From an uncultured Bacilli bacterium (lineage in GTDB: Bacteria > Bacillota_I > Bacilli_A > RF39 > UBA660): a DNA stretch of 8,018 nt. Location of the stretch: positions 1 through 8,018 of the forward strand of contig CANRMU010000041.1 of the NCBI GenBank assembly GCA_947631895.1, read 5' to 3'. Made by a program: the position numbers and the translations under genes. Position 1 is the first letter of the stretch. Each line of letters starts with the position of its first letter. This document shows, in pieces, positions 1-6,248 of the stretch. The notes below the pieces were generated by a model, which was not told where the DNA came from, searched no databases, and saw only the letters and a program-made list of their open reading frames with translations.

Positions 1-260
1 TCACATTCACTATGCTTTAAAGCTTCTTCATTACTCATAGGTATAAAACATTCACTATTAGTATCATTAGTTATCTGTGAACCATTAACATATGTAAACT
101 CTAATGTTCCTGCTTTTACTATTTGATTTTTTTCATTTCCCTTTACTTCAAAAAATAGGGCATAACTTATTCCTAATACTATTATTACTAAACAAATCAC
201 TACATAGGCTATAACTTTTGATTCTGTTTTTAATACTGTACCAATATTTTTATCTTTCAT
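1..260 (-). CDS. Secreted or membrane-anchored protein, possibly TasA/camelysin (SipW-type) like; 3' part lies outside the window
   Basis: This gene is partial: 86 codons are visible and the frame is still open at the window edge. The protein starts with a short basic segment (MKDKNIGTVLKTESK), followed by one hydrophobic helix at about residues 16-38 (IAYVVICLVIIVLGISYALFF). A polar extracytoplasmic part begins KAGTLEFTYVNGSQITN and contains two Ser-Glu-Cys motifs. An N-terminal helix followed shortly by a 'KAGTL' strand resembles SipW-dependent TasA/camelysin-type surface proteins; that comparison is from memory and only moderately secure. In-frame ATGs also exist at 266 and 272. I chose 260 because GGTGAT, part of the anti-SD complement, lies just upstream, but the choice is uncertain. 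It starts about 30 nt after the 201-residue gene and is probably in the same operon. Confidence 0.6.
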   Translation of the reverse strand, partial: MKDKNIGTVLKTESKVIAYVVICLVIIVLGISYALFFEVKGNEKNQIVKAGTLEFTYVNGSQITNDTNSECFIPMSNEEALKHSEC

Positions 261-291
261 CTTCATCACCATTTTATTCTTATCTTTTATA

Positions 292-897
292 TTAATTAAA
301 CATATATGTAACTTCTAAAGGAACATCTAAAACTTTTTCCTTAACTTCATCTTGTAATTTATCTAACTTTTTAATTATATCAAAATAAAATTCTTTAAAA
401 TTATCTATTTCATTTTGAAAAATATCAACTATAATTAATAAAAATATACTATTATTTAAAACATATTTATCTTCATAAGTATTCGGATAATGAATATAAT
501 AATCATCTGGACAATCTTCAATATATTTAGTTATTTTTCCATAACTTCTTTTAATAAATTCATAAAATTCTCCATCTATCTTTTTACTTTCATATACTTT
601 AATTAAATATGATAATTCTTCATCATCTAATCTTTCTAAATATATTTCATTATTTATATAAAAAATATTCCACATTGAACTTACTTTATATTTTTTTAAA
701 AATTCTTCTGAAGGTTTTATTAAATAATTAATATCATTTAAAAATTTATTTTCTATAGTACTTAAATCTAATTTATTATCTATATATTTTTCTAAATAAT
801 GTTTATAAAATTTAACGAGTTCATAATATAATTTATTTTTTTCTTTATTTTCTAAGAGCCCTAAAGAATTTAATTTATCATAATATTTATTATTCAT
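292..897 (-). CDS. Hypothetical 201-residue acidic protein, candidate immunity protein of the upstream effector
   Basis: I do not recognise a family. The protein is rich in Lys, Glu, Asp, Tyr and Ile and is predicted to be mostly helical and cytoplasmic. It has no signal peptide; the only hydrophobic patch (SIFLLIIVDIF, around residue 150) is short and amphipathic. The reading frame extends back to an ATG at 912, but the better start is the ATG at 897 (MNNKYYDKL). GGAGGT at 905-910 sits 7 nt before that ATG, whereas the ATG at 912 has no ribosome binding site. With this start, only one nucleotide separates the gene from the stop codon of the large upstream gene, and the ribosome binding site lies in that gene's last two Gly codons. 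Such tight coupling to a large peptidase-tailed protein is typical of toxin-immunity pairs. The immunity role is inferred from position only. Confidence 0.8.
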   Translation of the reverse strand: MNNKYYDKLNSLGLLENKEKNKLYYELVKFYKHYLEKYIDNKLDLSTIENKFLNDINYLIKPSEEFLKKYKVSSMWNIFYINNEIYLERLDDEELSYLIKVYESKKIDGEFYEFIKRSYGKITKYIEDCPDDYYIHYPNTYEDKYVLNNSIFLLIIVDIFQNEIDNFKEFYFDIIKKLDKLQDEVKEKVLDVPLEVTYMFN

Positions 898-898
898 T

Positions 899-3694
899 TT
901 AATTACCTCCACTAATAGTTATGGCATTTAATCCCATATTTACACTTTTTAATTGTTCTAAATCTAAAGAACAAATATGTCCCCATGATTCTACTAAAAT
1001 ATGACTTTCATCTTGCACACCAATTACACTTATTGTATGTCCTCCAGTACATGCTGCATGATAATTTAAAGATGGCATATAAAAATCTATTGGTGTGGTA
1101 CTTTTTACCAATTTTCCGTCTACAACGGACATTTTAACGGGATTAATTGTTAAAACTACACTACCTTTTGATAATCCTTCTTTTATTTTGTTAATAATAA
1201 CTTCATTTATTTCACTATCTGGAATATCATTGTTAACTTGCCATGGTAATACATCATAATTATTGTATATACCACTATTGGTGGTATTAACATCAATTCC
1301 TTTACTTTTTAAGTATGCTTCTATTACTGGAGCACTATCACCTTCAAAGTAACTAGTACCTAACTTTTTTTTATATTTTGGTGTATAGGTACTTTTACCA
1401 TCTACTTCTTCGACAATACTATTTTGATTTATCCAACAATAAAAATCAGTTAATAATAAATCATCATTAGGTAAAGTCAAACCTGTTTTATTTATTCTTG
1501 TTAAAGAAAAGCCAAATTTTTCTTCAAAAAGCTGAGGATTATTTTGAAAATAAACCATTATCATATTTAAGGTAGCTGCATAATCGCATACTCCACCAGA
1601 AACATTTCCATTAATATCTGTAGCAAGTTTTATTGAATCTGCTTCGGATAAATTAGGAAAATAGGAATTAACTATATCGATTATTTTTCCAGCTCTTTCA
1701 GGATTTTTCATAGATGATTGAACAATAGATTGAAGTACTCCAATTCTGGTATCTGGAAATTGATGAAAAAAATCTAAATAATTTTCGTAATTTGCTCCTT
1801 GTACTATATCTCCAAGGCTTTCAATTGGTTCTGCTGATTCAGTTTTACTATATCTTTCAATTAATTCTTTTATATCAATATCAGGATTTTTTTCTATTTG
1901 TTCCATTACTTGATTTATTTGTTCATTATTAAGTGATATTTCACTATTGTTTAATTTTAATGTTATACTTCCTAAAGCTGTTGAATAAGCATTTAAAGTC
2001 CCCGCTACTACGGCTCCCATTAAGAAAGATTTAACTGCTTCATTATTTAGTTCAGATAAATTGATTTCTTTATTTAAAACTATGGCATCTATTCCAGCCA
2101 TTAAGTAACTTTGAACAAATTCTTCTCTTCCTTCTTGGAACATTTTGACAATAAAATTACTGCTTGGATTATCAGCTATTCCTAAAATACCACCCATTTT
2201 TTCAGTTAAAACCTCGGAGCCTGCTGATAATAAGCCGTATATAATAGCTGTTGTTGTTGAATAATTATTTGTTAAGGCTTCATGTTTGGAATTACCATAG
2301 GCAGATAATCCCATTAAGGTTTGACCTACTTTTGGCGCTAGTTCAGGAGCGACTAGTGAAGTTAGAAAACTCGCTGTTACGCTTGGTAACATATTTCCAG
2401 TTGACATTCCGACTTGATAAATACTATCTAAATAATTACTTTTTTGTTCTAAGTATTGAATATAATACGCTACTTTATATTCTTCGGCAGTTATTTTTTC
2501 ATTATTGATTATGGCATTTTCTAACCCACTAAAAAAGGAAGTTATTCCATCACCTAAACCATCTGTTCCTACATTTAACATATTTCCTAATGTTTCTTTT
2601 ATTTTTCCTTCATCAGTTAATGATAGTTCAGCTATTTCTTCTTGAGCTTTATTCATGCCAATTCTTTGATTTAATTCATTTTGTTTTTTGGATAAATATT
2701 TTTCAGCTGATGATCTTCCCTCTGTTTCAAAAAGATAAGAAAAAATTGCTATTTCTTCAGTACTCATTACTTGATAATCTTCATATATTTTTTGAAAATC
2801 TTGTTGATATACTACTATTTGTTTATTTATTACATCACTTATATCAAATCCTTGGTCTTCTGCTAGTTTTTCAGCATATTCACAAAACTTCATTGGGTCA
2901 TAATTTTCTTGTAGGTCATTTGCTAAATCGGGTACATCATAAATCCTTAGATATTGTTCTTGATATTCATTATAGTTTGCTTCTAATTCTTCAGTTGATA
3001 GTGATGTTTTATTCCATTTATTAAATCCGTCACTTAAAATTATTTTTTGTTCTTCTTGTTCTATTTTTAATTTTTCTTGTTCTTCTTTTAAAGCATATAT
3101 TGATGATGATATCATTAATTCATCGTTTTTGATGCTTTCCATATATTCATGATATTCTTCTTCAGTTTTATCACCATTTGTTAACTGCATAAATACTTGA
3201 TTATATGTATCTTTATATAATTTTATTTTTTCTTGCCATTCAGCATCATTATAAAATGCTTCTACTATATTGGTATCAGTATTCATTAAAGAATAATTTC
3301 CTAACATCATATTTTCATAATCTTGGGGTGTCATTGGTCTATCACCATTTGACATTATTACTCCATTTCCATACCAAATATCACTATTTTCTAATGAATA
3401 TATATTTTCAATATTTTCTTCTAATTTTTGATATTCTTTTTCTAATTCTTTTTCTATTTTCCCCATTGCTTCAATATTATCATTATTATTTGTTATTAAA
3501 GCATCATAATCTTTTATTTCACTATTATTTTTATCCATAGTAAAATCCACAGATTCCACTTCATTAGGAAACCTATTATAATTATTACTTACTATAATTT
3601 GATTATTAACATTAGTATATGTTGCGGATACTTCTTTATTATTACTATTATCTGAATAATCAATATCTATATTTTTTATATTTTTTCTTATCAT
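899..3694 (-). CDS. Large multidomain protein with C-terminal papain-like cysteine peptidase domain; putative polymorphic-toxin-like effector
   Basis: About 931 residues. Numbering here uses the longer 934-residue frame from 3703. There is no Sec signal peptide. Residues ~65-230 are polar and helical with coiled-coil stretches (EKELEKEYQKLEENIE; ALKEEQEKLKIEQEEQ). Residues ~312-430 contain helices of the type EEIAIFSYLFETEG. Residues ~430-580 are Gly/Ala/Ser-rich and moderately hydrophobic, resembling the scaffold preceding variable C-terminal domains in Firmicutes polymorphic toxins and phage-associated proteins (recalled from memory). The C-terminal ~280 residues look like a papain-like peptidase: GGVCDYAA (Cys706), GGHTISVIG (His889) and VESWG (Glu905). 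His to Glu-Ser-Trp-Gly spacing equals papain His159 to Asn175-Ser-Trp-Gly. An Asn (700) occupies the oxyanion Gln position, six residues before the Cys. Of the ATGs at 3703, 3700 and 3694, the last has AAGGA at 3703-3707 with 8-nt spacing. A housekeeping peptidase is possible but would not need the long N-terminus. Confidence 0.7.
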   Translation of the reverse strand: MIRKNIKNIDIDYSDNSNNKEVSATYTNVNNQIIVSNNYNRFPNEVESVDFTMDKNNSEIKDYDALITNNNDNIEAMGKIEKELEKEYQKLEENIENIYSLENSDIWYGNGVIMSNGDRPMTPQDYENMMLGNYSLMNTDTNIVEAFYNDAEWQEKIKLYKDTYNQVFMQLTNGDKTEEEYHEYMESIKNDELMISSSIYALKEEQEKLKIEQEEQKIILSDGFNKWNKTSLSTEELEANYNEYQEQYLRIYDVPDLANDLQENYDPMKFCEYAEKLAEDQGFDISDVINKQIVVYQQDFQKIYEDYQVMSTEEIAIFSYLFETEGRSSAEKYLSKKQNELNQRIGMNKAQEEIAELSLTDEGKIKETLGNMLNVGTDGLGDGITSFFSGLENAIINNEKITAEEYKVAYYIQYLEQKSNYLDSIYQVGMSTGNMLPSVTASFLTSLVAPELAPKVGQTLMGLSAYGNSKHEALTNNYSTTTAIIYGLLSAGSEVLTEKMGGILGIADNPSSNFIVKMFQEGREEFVQSYLMAGIDAIVLNKEINLSELNNEAVKSFLMGAVVAGTLNAYSTALGSITLKLNNSEISLNNEQINQVMEQIEKNPDIDIKELIERYSKTESAEPIESLGDIVQGANYENYLDFFHQFPDTRIGVLQSIVQSSMKNPERAGKIIDIVNSYFPNLSEADSIKLATDINGNVSGGVCDYAATLNMIMVYFQNNPQLFEEKFGFSLTRINKTGLTLPNDDLLLTDFYCWINQNSIVEEVDGKSTYTPKYKKKLGTSYFEGDSAPVIEAYLKSKGIDVNTTNSGIYNNYDVLPWQVNNDIPDSEINEVIINKIKEGLSKGSVVLTINPVKMSVVDGKLVKSTTPIDFYMPSLNYHAACTGGHTISVIGVQDESHILVESWGHICSLDLEQLKSVNMGLNAITISGGN
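905..910 (-). promoter_or_regulatory. Ribosome binding site of the 201-residue gene, inside the end of the effector gene
   Basis: On the minus strand, GGAGGT is followed by AATTAAA and the ATG at 897. The same bases encode the final Gly-Gly of the large upstream protein (GGA GGT AAT TAA). The site fixes the downstream start and implies that translation of the two genes is coupled. Confidence 0.8.
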
Positions 3695-3715
3695 ATTCAT
3701 CATCCTTGTACTTAA

Positions 3716-3724
3716 ATTGTATCA
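3716..3724 (-). promoter_or_regulatory. Extended -10 promoter of the effector operon
   Basis: TGATACAAT on the minus strand fits the extended -10 pattern TGnTATAAT with one mismatch. No good -35 hexamer is present at 16-18 nt, as is common for extended -10 promoters. Transcription would start near 3709, giving a leader of about 15 nt that just contains the AAGGA ribosome binding site. That favours the ATG at 3694 over 3703. The promoter lies downstream of the rplL terminator, so the operon has its own transcription. Confidence 0.5.
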
Positions 3725-3762
3725 AATTTCCTTTAAAAAGTCTTTACTTTTTAATTAAAAAC

Positions 3763-3806
3763 AATCTTAAAAAGAAAAAAAACTAGATTTCTCTAGTTTT
3801 AAGATT
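3763..3806. repeat. Outer 10-bp inverted repeat around the rplL terminator
   Basis: AATCTTAAAA at 3763-3772 and TTTTAAGATT at 3797-3806 are perfect inverted copies that enclose and partly overlap the terminator stem. The right arm overlaps the rplL stop codon. This could give an alternative longer fold or extend the hairpin. In such AT-rich sequence it may also be fortuitous. Confidence 0.5.
3769..3800 (-). terminator. Rho-independent terminator of the rplJL transcript
   Basis: Perfect 9-bp stem (AAAACTAGA at 3792-3800 read on the minus strand, TCTAGTTTT at 3779-3787) with a GAAA tetraloop. It runs into a U-rich tract interrupted once by C. It begins 4 nt after the rplL stop codon, so transcription is expected to end here rather than continue into an rpoBC operon. 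Confidence 0.9.
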
Positions 3807-4173
3807 AAGCTAATTCTACTTCAGCGCCAGCTTCTTCTAATTGAGCTTTTAATTGATTAGCTTCTTCAGCAGGAACGTTTTCTTTAACATTTCCACCATT
3901 ATCAGCTAAAGCTTTAGCTTCAACTAATCCTAATCCAGTAATTTCTTTTAATAATTTAATTACTTGAATCTTATTTCCACCAGCACTCTTTAATACTACA
4001 GTTTTGTTAACATCTTCTGTAGCTTCTGCACCAGCAGCAGGAGCAGCAGCAACTGCTACAGCACTAGGATCAACTCCAAATTCTTCTTTCATTGCATCAA
4101 CTAATTCTTTTACTTCAAGAATAGTCATTTCTTTTAATGAAGCGATAAAATCTTCAGTTTTAATTTTAGCCAT
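3805..4173 (-). CDS. rplL: 50S ribosomal protein L7/L12
   Basis: 122 residues, normal length. The multicopy stalk protein binds L10 as dimers and recruits translation GTPases to the ribosome. The N-terminal dimerisation domain (~1-35, MAKIKTEDFIASLKEMTILE) is followed by the Ala/Pro/Gly hinge (~40-54). The globular C-terminal domain carries the conserved IQVIKLLKEITGLGLVEAKAL factor-binding segment. The loop after EAK reads ALADNGGNVKENV, apparently one residue shorter than the common form with a Pro-Lys, a small lineage variation. AAAGGA at 4183-4188 lies 9 nt before the ATG. The gene starts 17 nt after rplJ and is co-transcribed with it. A terminator follows immediately, and rpoB is not next as it is in many bacteria. 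Confidence 0.98.
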   Translation of the reverse strand: MAKIKTEDFIASLKEMTILEVKELVDAMKEEFGVDPSAVAVAAAPAAGAEATEDVNKTVVLKSAGGNKIQVIKLLKEITGLGLVEAKALADNGGNVKENVPAEEANQLKAQLEEAGAEVELA

Positions 4174-4190
4174 TTTTAATCATCCTTTCC

Positions 4191-4682
4191 TTATTCTTCT
4201 TTACCTTCTGCATATAAGTTTAATGCAATAGATAAATTTCTTACATGCTCCATCATACCGGCAGCAAGCATAGTAAGTAAGCCTTCTCTTGATGGTATAG
4301 AAGCATATTCTTTAATAGTATTTAAATCTGCTACAGAACCACTGATAATTCCAACTCTAAGTTGTAATTTTTCATGTTCTTTAGCAAATTCAGATATAAC
4401 TTTAATCGGTTCTAATAGATTTTTACCAAACAAAATTGCATTTGGTCCTTCTAAAAAACCTTCAAAGTCAATCTTTAAATCATCCAAAGCTCTTTTAAGT
4501 AAAGTATTTTTATATACTTTAACTATTGCATCAGTTTCTCTTAATTTTTTTCTTAATTCACTTAGTTCGGCAACAGTTAAGCCTTGGTATTGAAATAAAA
4601 TTACTGATTCACTATCTTGAATATTTTTGGTAATTTCATTTACAATTTCTTTCTTGGCTTCAATAATTTTTTGGCTAGCCAT
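4191..4682 (-). CDS. rplJ: 50S ribosomal protein L10
   Basis: 163 residues, normal length. L10 anchors the L7/L12 dimers to the 23S rRNA GTPase-associated centre. Recognisable parts are the N-terminal RNA-binding domain with YQGLTVAELSELRKKLRE and VYKNTLLKRAL, the GPNAILFG segment, and the C-terminal helix that binds L7/L12 (MMEHVRNLSIALNLYAEGKEE). An excellent AAAGGAGG at 4689-4696 lies 6 nt before the ATG. It is preceded by a 130-nt structured leader with an attenuator and by its own consensus promoter, so the L10-L7/L12 complex can control this pair by feedback. It overlaps no gene, and rplL follows 17 nt later. Confidence 0.98.
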   Translation of the reverse strand: MASQKIIEAKKEIVNEITKNIQDSESVILFQYQGLTVAELSELRKKLRETDAIVKVYKNTLLKRALDDLKIDFEGFLEGPNAILFGKNLLEPIKVISEFAKEHEKLQLRVGIISGSVADLNTIKEYASIPSREGLLTMLAAGMMEHVRNLSIALNLYAEGKEE

Positions 4683-4816
4683 CTTTATCCTCCTTTGCTT
4701 AATCTAAAAAAGTCAATCCGCATTGAGGACTGACAAAAGCATTAAGTTTTTATCATTTTCCTCGGCAAGATTTTTAAGGAATACCCCTTGCTGTCTTCGG
4801 TTTTTAACTTTTCTAG
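4683..4816 (-). ncRNA. Ribosomal protein L10 leader (cis-regulatory RNA of rplJL)
   Basis: The minus strand contains the conserved L10-leader elements CCGAAGACAGCAAGG (from 4800) and CTTGCCGAGGA (from 4769). GCAAG pairs with CTTGC, and an inner AAGG/CCTT helix lies between them. A Rho-independent attenuator follows at 4706-4734, then the rplJ ribosome binding site. In B. subtilis, this kind of leader binds the L10-L7/L12 complex and controls rplJL by transcription attenuation. The same mechanism is inferred here from conserved sequence and structure. Confidence 0.88.
4706..4734 (-). terminator. Attenuator terminator in the L10 leader
   Basis: GTCAGTCC (4727-4734) pairs with GGATTGAC (4712-4719) in an 8-bp stem with one G-U pair and a 7-nt loop. 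Six U residues (4706-4711) follow. It lies between the L10-leader core and the rplJ ribosome binding site, the position expected for premature termination when L10-L7/L12 is in excess. Confidence 0.85.
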
Positions 4817-4821
4817 TTGCT

Positions 4822-4850
4822 ATTATATATAATATTTTATTATTTGTCAA
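4822..4850 (-). promoter_or_regulatory. Perfect-consensus SigA promoter of rplJL
   Basis: TTGACA (4845-4850), a spacer of exactly 17 nt, and TATAAT (4822-4827). Both hexamers match the consensus fully. The -35 box lies within the last codons of rplA (TTT GAC AAA TAA) and the -10 box within its 3' flank. The start site should be near 4816, directly upstream of the L10 leader, so rplJL can be transcribed apart from rplKA. Confidence 0.88.
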
Positions 4851-5538
4851 AAGAATTTTGATCAACTTTTATTCCAGGACCCATTGTAGTAGATATAGAA
4901 ATAGAAGTAATAAATTTTCCTTTAACACTAGCAGGTTTTAATTTAGTTATTGTACTTACAACATATTCTAAATTTTGAACTAATTTAGAAGCATCAAATG
5001 ATGCTTTACCAATCATTCCATGAATATTACCATAAGCATCAGTTCTAAATTCAACCATACCTTTATTGATGTCTTCAATAGCTTTTACGGGATTAGGTGT
5101 TACAGTATTAGTTTTAGGATTAGGCATTAAACCTTTAGGCCCTAAAAGTTTACCAATTTTACCTAATTCTGGCATCATATCTGGTGTCGCAACAATAACA
5201 TCAAAATCAAACCAATTTTCTTTTTGAATTTTTTCAATCATGTCTTTGTCACCAACATAGTCTGCACCAGCTTTTTTAGCTTCCTCAGCAGCTGCACCTT
5301 TAGCAATTACTAATATACGTTTAGTTTTTCCTGTACCATTAGGAAGTACAAAAGAACCACGTAATTGTTGATCAGCTTTTTTAGGATCAACATTTAATTT
5401 AATTGCAAAATCAACTGCTCCATCAAATTTGGTAATGTTAGTCTTTTTAACTAAATCAATTGCTTCTGTAACGCTGTAAAGCTTATTTTTATCAACAAGT
5501 TTACTAGCTTCCACATACTTACGACCAAACTTTTTCAT
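4840..5538 (-). CDS. rplA: 50S ribosomal protein L1
   Basis: 232 residues, normal length. L1 forms the mobile L1 stalk on 23S rRNA helices 76-78 and guides deacylated tRNA out of the E site. It is also the usual translational repressor of its own rplKA mRNA. The start MKKFGRKYVEASKLVDKNKLY is typical. The family signature region is visible (GKLLGPKGLMPNPKTNTVTPN), as is GNIHGMIGKASFD in the C-terminal half of domain I. AGGAGG at 5545-5550 lies 6 nt before the ATG. It follows rplK by 46 nt with no terminator between, so the two are co-transcribed. Its last codons double as the -35 box of the rplJL promoter. Confidence 0.98.
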   Translation of the reverse strand: MKKFGRKYVEASKLVDKNKLYSVTEAIDLVKKTNITKFDGAVDFAIKLNVDPKKADQQLRGSFVLPNGTGKTKRILVIAKGAAAEEAKKAGADYVGDKDMIEKIQKENWFDFDVIVATPDMMPELGKIGKLLGPKGLMPNPKTNTVTPNPVKAIEDINKGMVEFRTDAYGNIHGMIGKASFDASKLVQNLEYVVSTITKLKPASVKGKFITSISISTTMGPGIKVDQNSFDK

Positions 5539-5584
5539 AACTTTCCTCCTAACTGTGGTTTATTAGCGGACTATTCTAATATAA

Positions 5585-6169
5585 TTATTCTTCAGAATCT
5601 TTTTCTTCACCAATTACTTCAACTTCAGCACTAGTTTCTTCTTTAGATTCTGCTTCCATCTTTTCTAATTCTTCAGCTCTTTTTTCTCTTTCAGCTTCTT
5701 CTTTTTGAGCTTCAGCTGCTTGTTCAGCTAATTCAGCATCATTAACACCTTTAATAGCAATACCCATATTACGAGCAGTACCTTCAATAATGTTCATAGC
5801 GCCTTCAATATCATTAGCATTTAAATCTGGAAGTTTAATTTCAGCAATAGACTTTAATTCATCTTTACTAATAGTCGCAACAATTTCATTTGCTCCTTTT
5901 TTACTTCCTTTATTAATTTTAGCAACTTTCTTTAATAGAAAAGGTGCTGGTGGAGTTTTAAGAACAAAATCAAATGAACGATCATCATATATTGATATTT
6001 CGCATGGAATTACATCGCCCATTTTATCTTTAGTTGCATCATTAAACTTTTGACAGAAATCTTGAATATTAATACCAGCAGGTCCTAATACTGTACCAAC
6101 AGGTGGTGCAGGATTTGCTTTTCCAGCTGGAATTTGTAATTTAATTTTCTTAACGACTTCTTTAGCCAC
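5585..6169 (-). CDS. rplK: 50S ribosomal protein L11 with acidic C-terminal extension
   Basis: 194 residues, compared with about 141 for typical L11. Residues 1-142 are a complete L11. The N-terminal domain has QIPAGKANPAPPVGTVLGPAGIN, with the proline-rich helix contacted by stringent factor and thiostrepton. The rRNA-binding C-terminal domain ends GTARNMGIAIKGVND. Residues ~144-194 form an extra Glu/Ala/Lys-rich tail (EAQKEEAEREKRAEELEKME, then an acidic end), probably helical. The start codon is GTG (6167-6169), chosen because AAAGGAG at 6179-6185 lies 9 nt upstream and MAKEVVKKIKLQIPAG is the family N-terminus. The ATG at 6188 is out of frame. L11 binds the GTPase-associated centre beside L10 and is needed for RelA-type activation in many bacteria. 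Confidence 0.97.
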   Translation of the reverse strand: MAKEVVKKIKLQIPAGKANPAPPVGTVLGPAGINIQDFCQKFNDATKDKMGDVIPCEISIYDDRSFDFVLKTPPAPFLLKKVAKINKGSKKGANEIVATISKDELKSIAEIKLPDLNANDIEGAMNIIEGTARNMGIAIKGVNDAELAEQAAEAQKEEAEREKRAEELEKMEAESKEETSAEVEVIGEEKDSEE

Positions 6170-6208
6170 GAAATCTCACTCCTTTCATTTAGATATGATA
6201 AAACGTGT

Positions 6209-6247
6209 AGTGGTCTGGGCAAGTCCGCAAAAAAATTCCCCTCCACT
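6209..6247 (-). promoter_or_regulatory. Hairpin in the rplK leader, possible L1 autoregulatory site
   Basis: On the minus strand AGTGG (6243-6247) pairs with CCACT (6209-6213). After a small asymmetric internal loop (A opposite AGA), GGG pairs with CCC. The pattern GTGG-A-GGGG...CCC-AGA-CCAC recalls the L1-binding helix of 23S rRNA that is mimicked in many rplKA leaders (GTGGGAG...GATGACCAC), but it deviates from that consensus. It lies 24 nt upstream of the rplK ribosome binding site. The L1 role is inferred. Confidence 0.5.
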
Positions 6248-6248
6248 T

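Noticed and set aside
292..912. Start of the 201-residue gene at 912 (overlapping the effector gene)
   Set aside because: The ATG at 912 has no Shine-Dalgarno site, and the extra residues MEVIK are encoded by the ribosome binding site region of the ATG at 897.
1960..2420. Central region of the large protein as a multi-pass transporter
   Set aside because: The hydrophobic stretches are short and interrupted by Asn, Ser, Glu and Lys. They look like a Gly/Ala-rich helical scaffold rather than clear membrane spans.
2251..3540. Plus-strand open frames at 2251-2508, 2590-3024 and 3205-3540
   Set aside because: They are antisense to the large effector gene, are Leu/Phe/Tyr-rich as expected from reversed AT-rich codons, and lack convincing ribosome binding sites.
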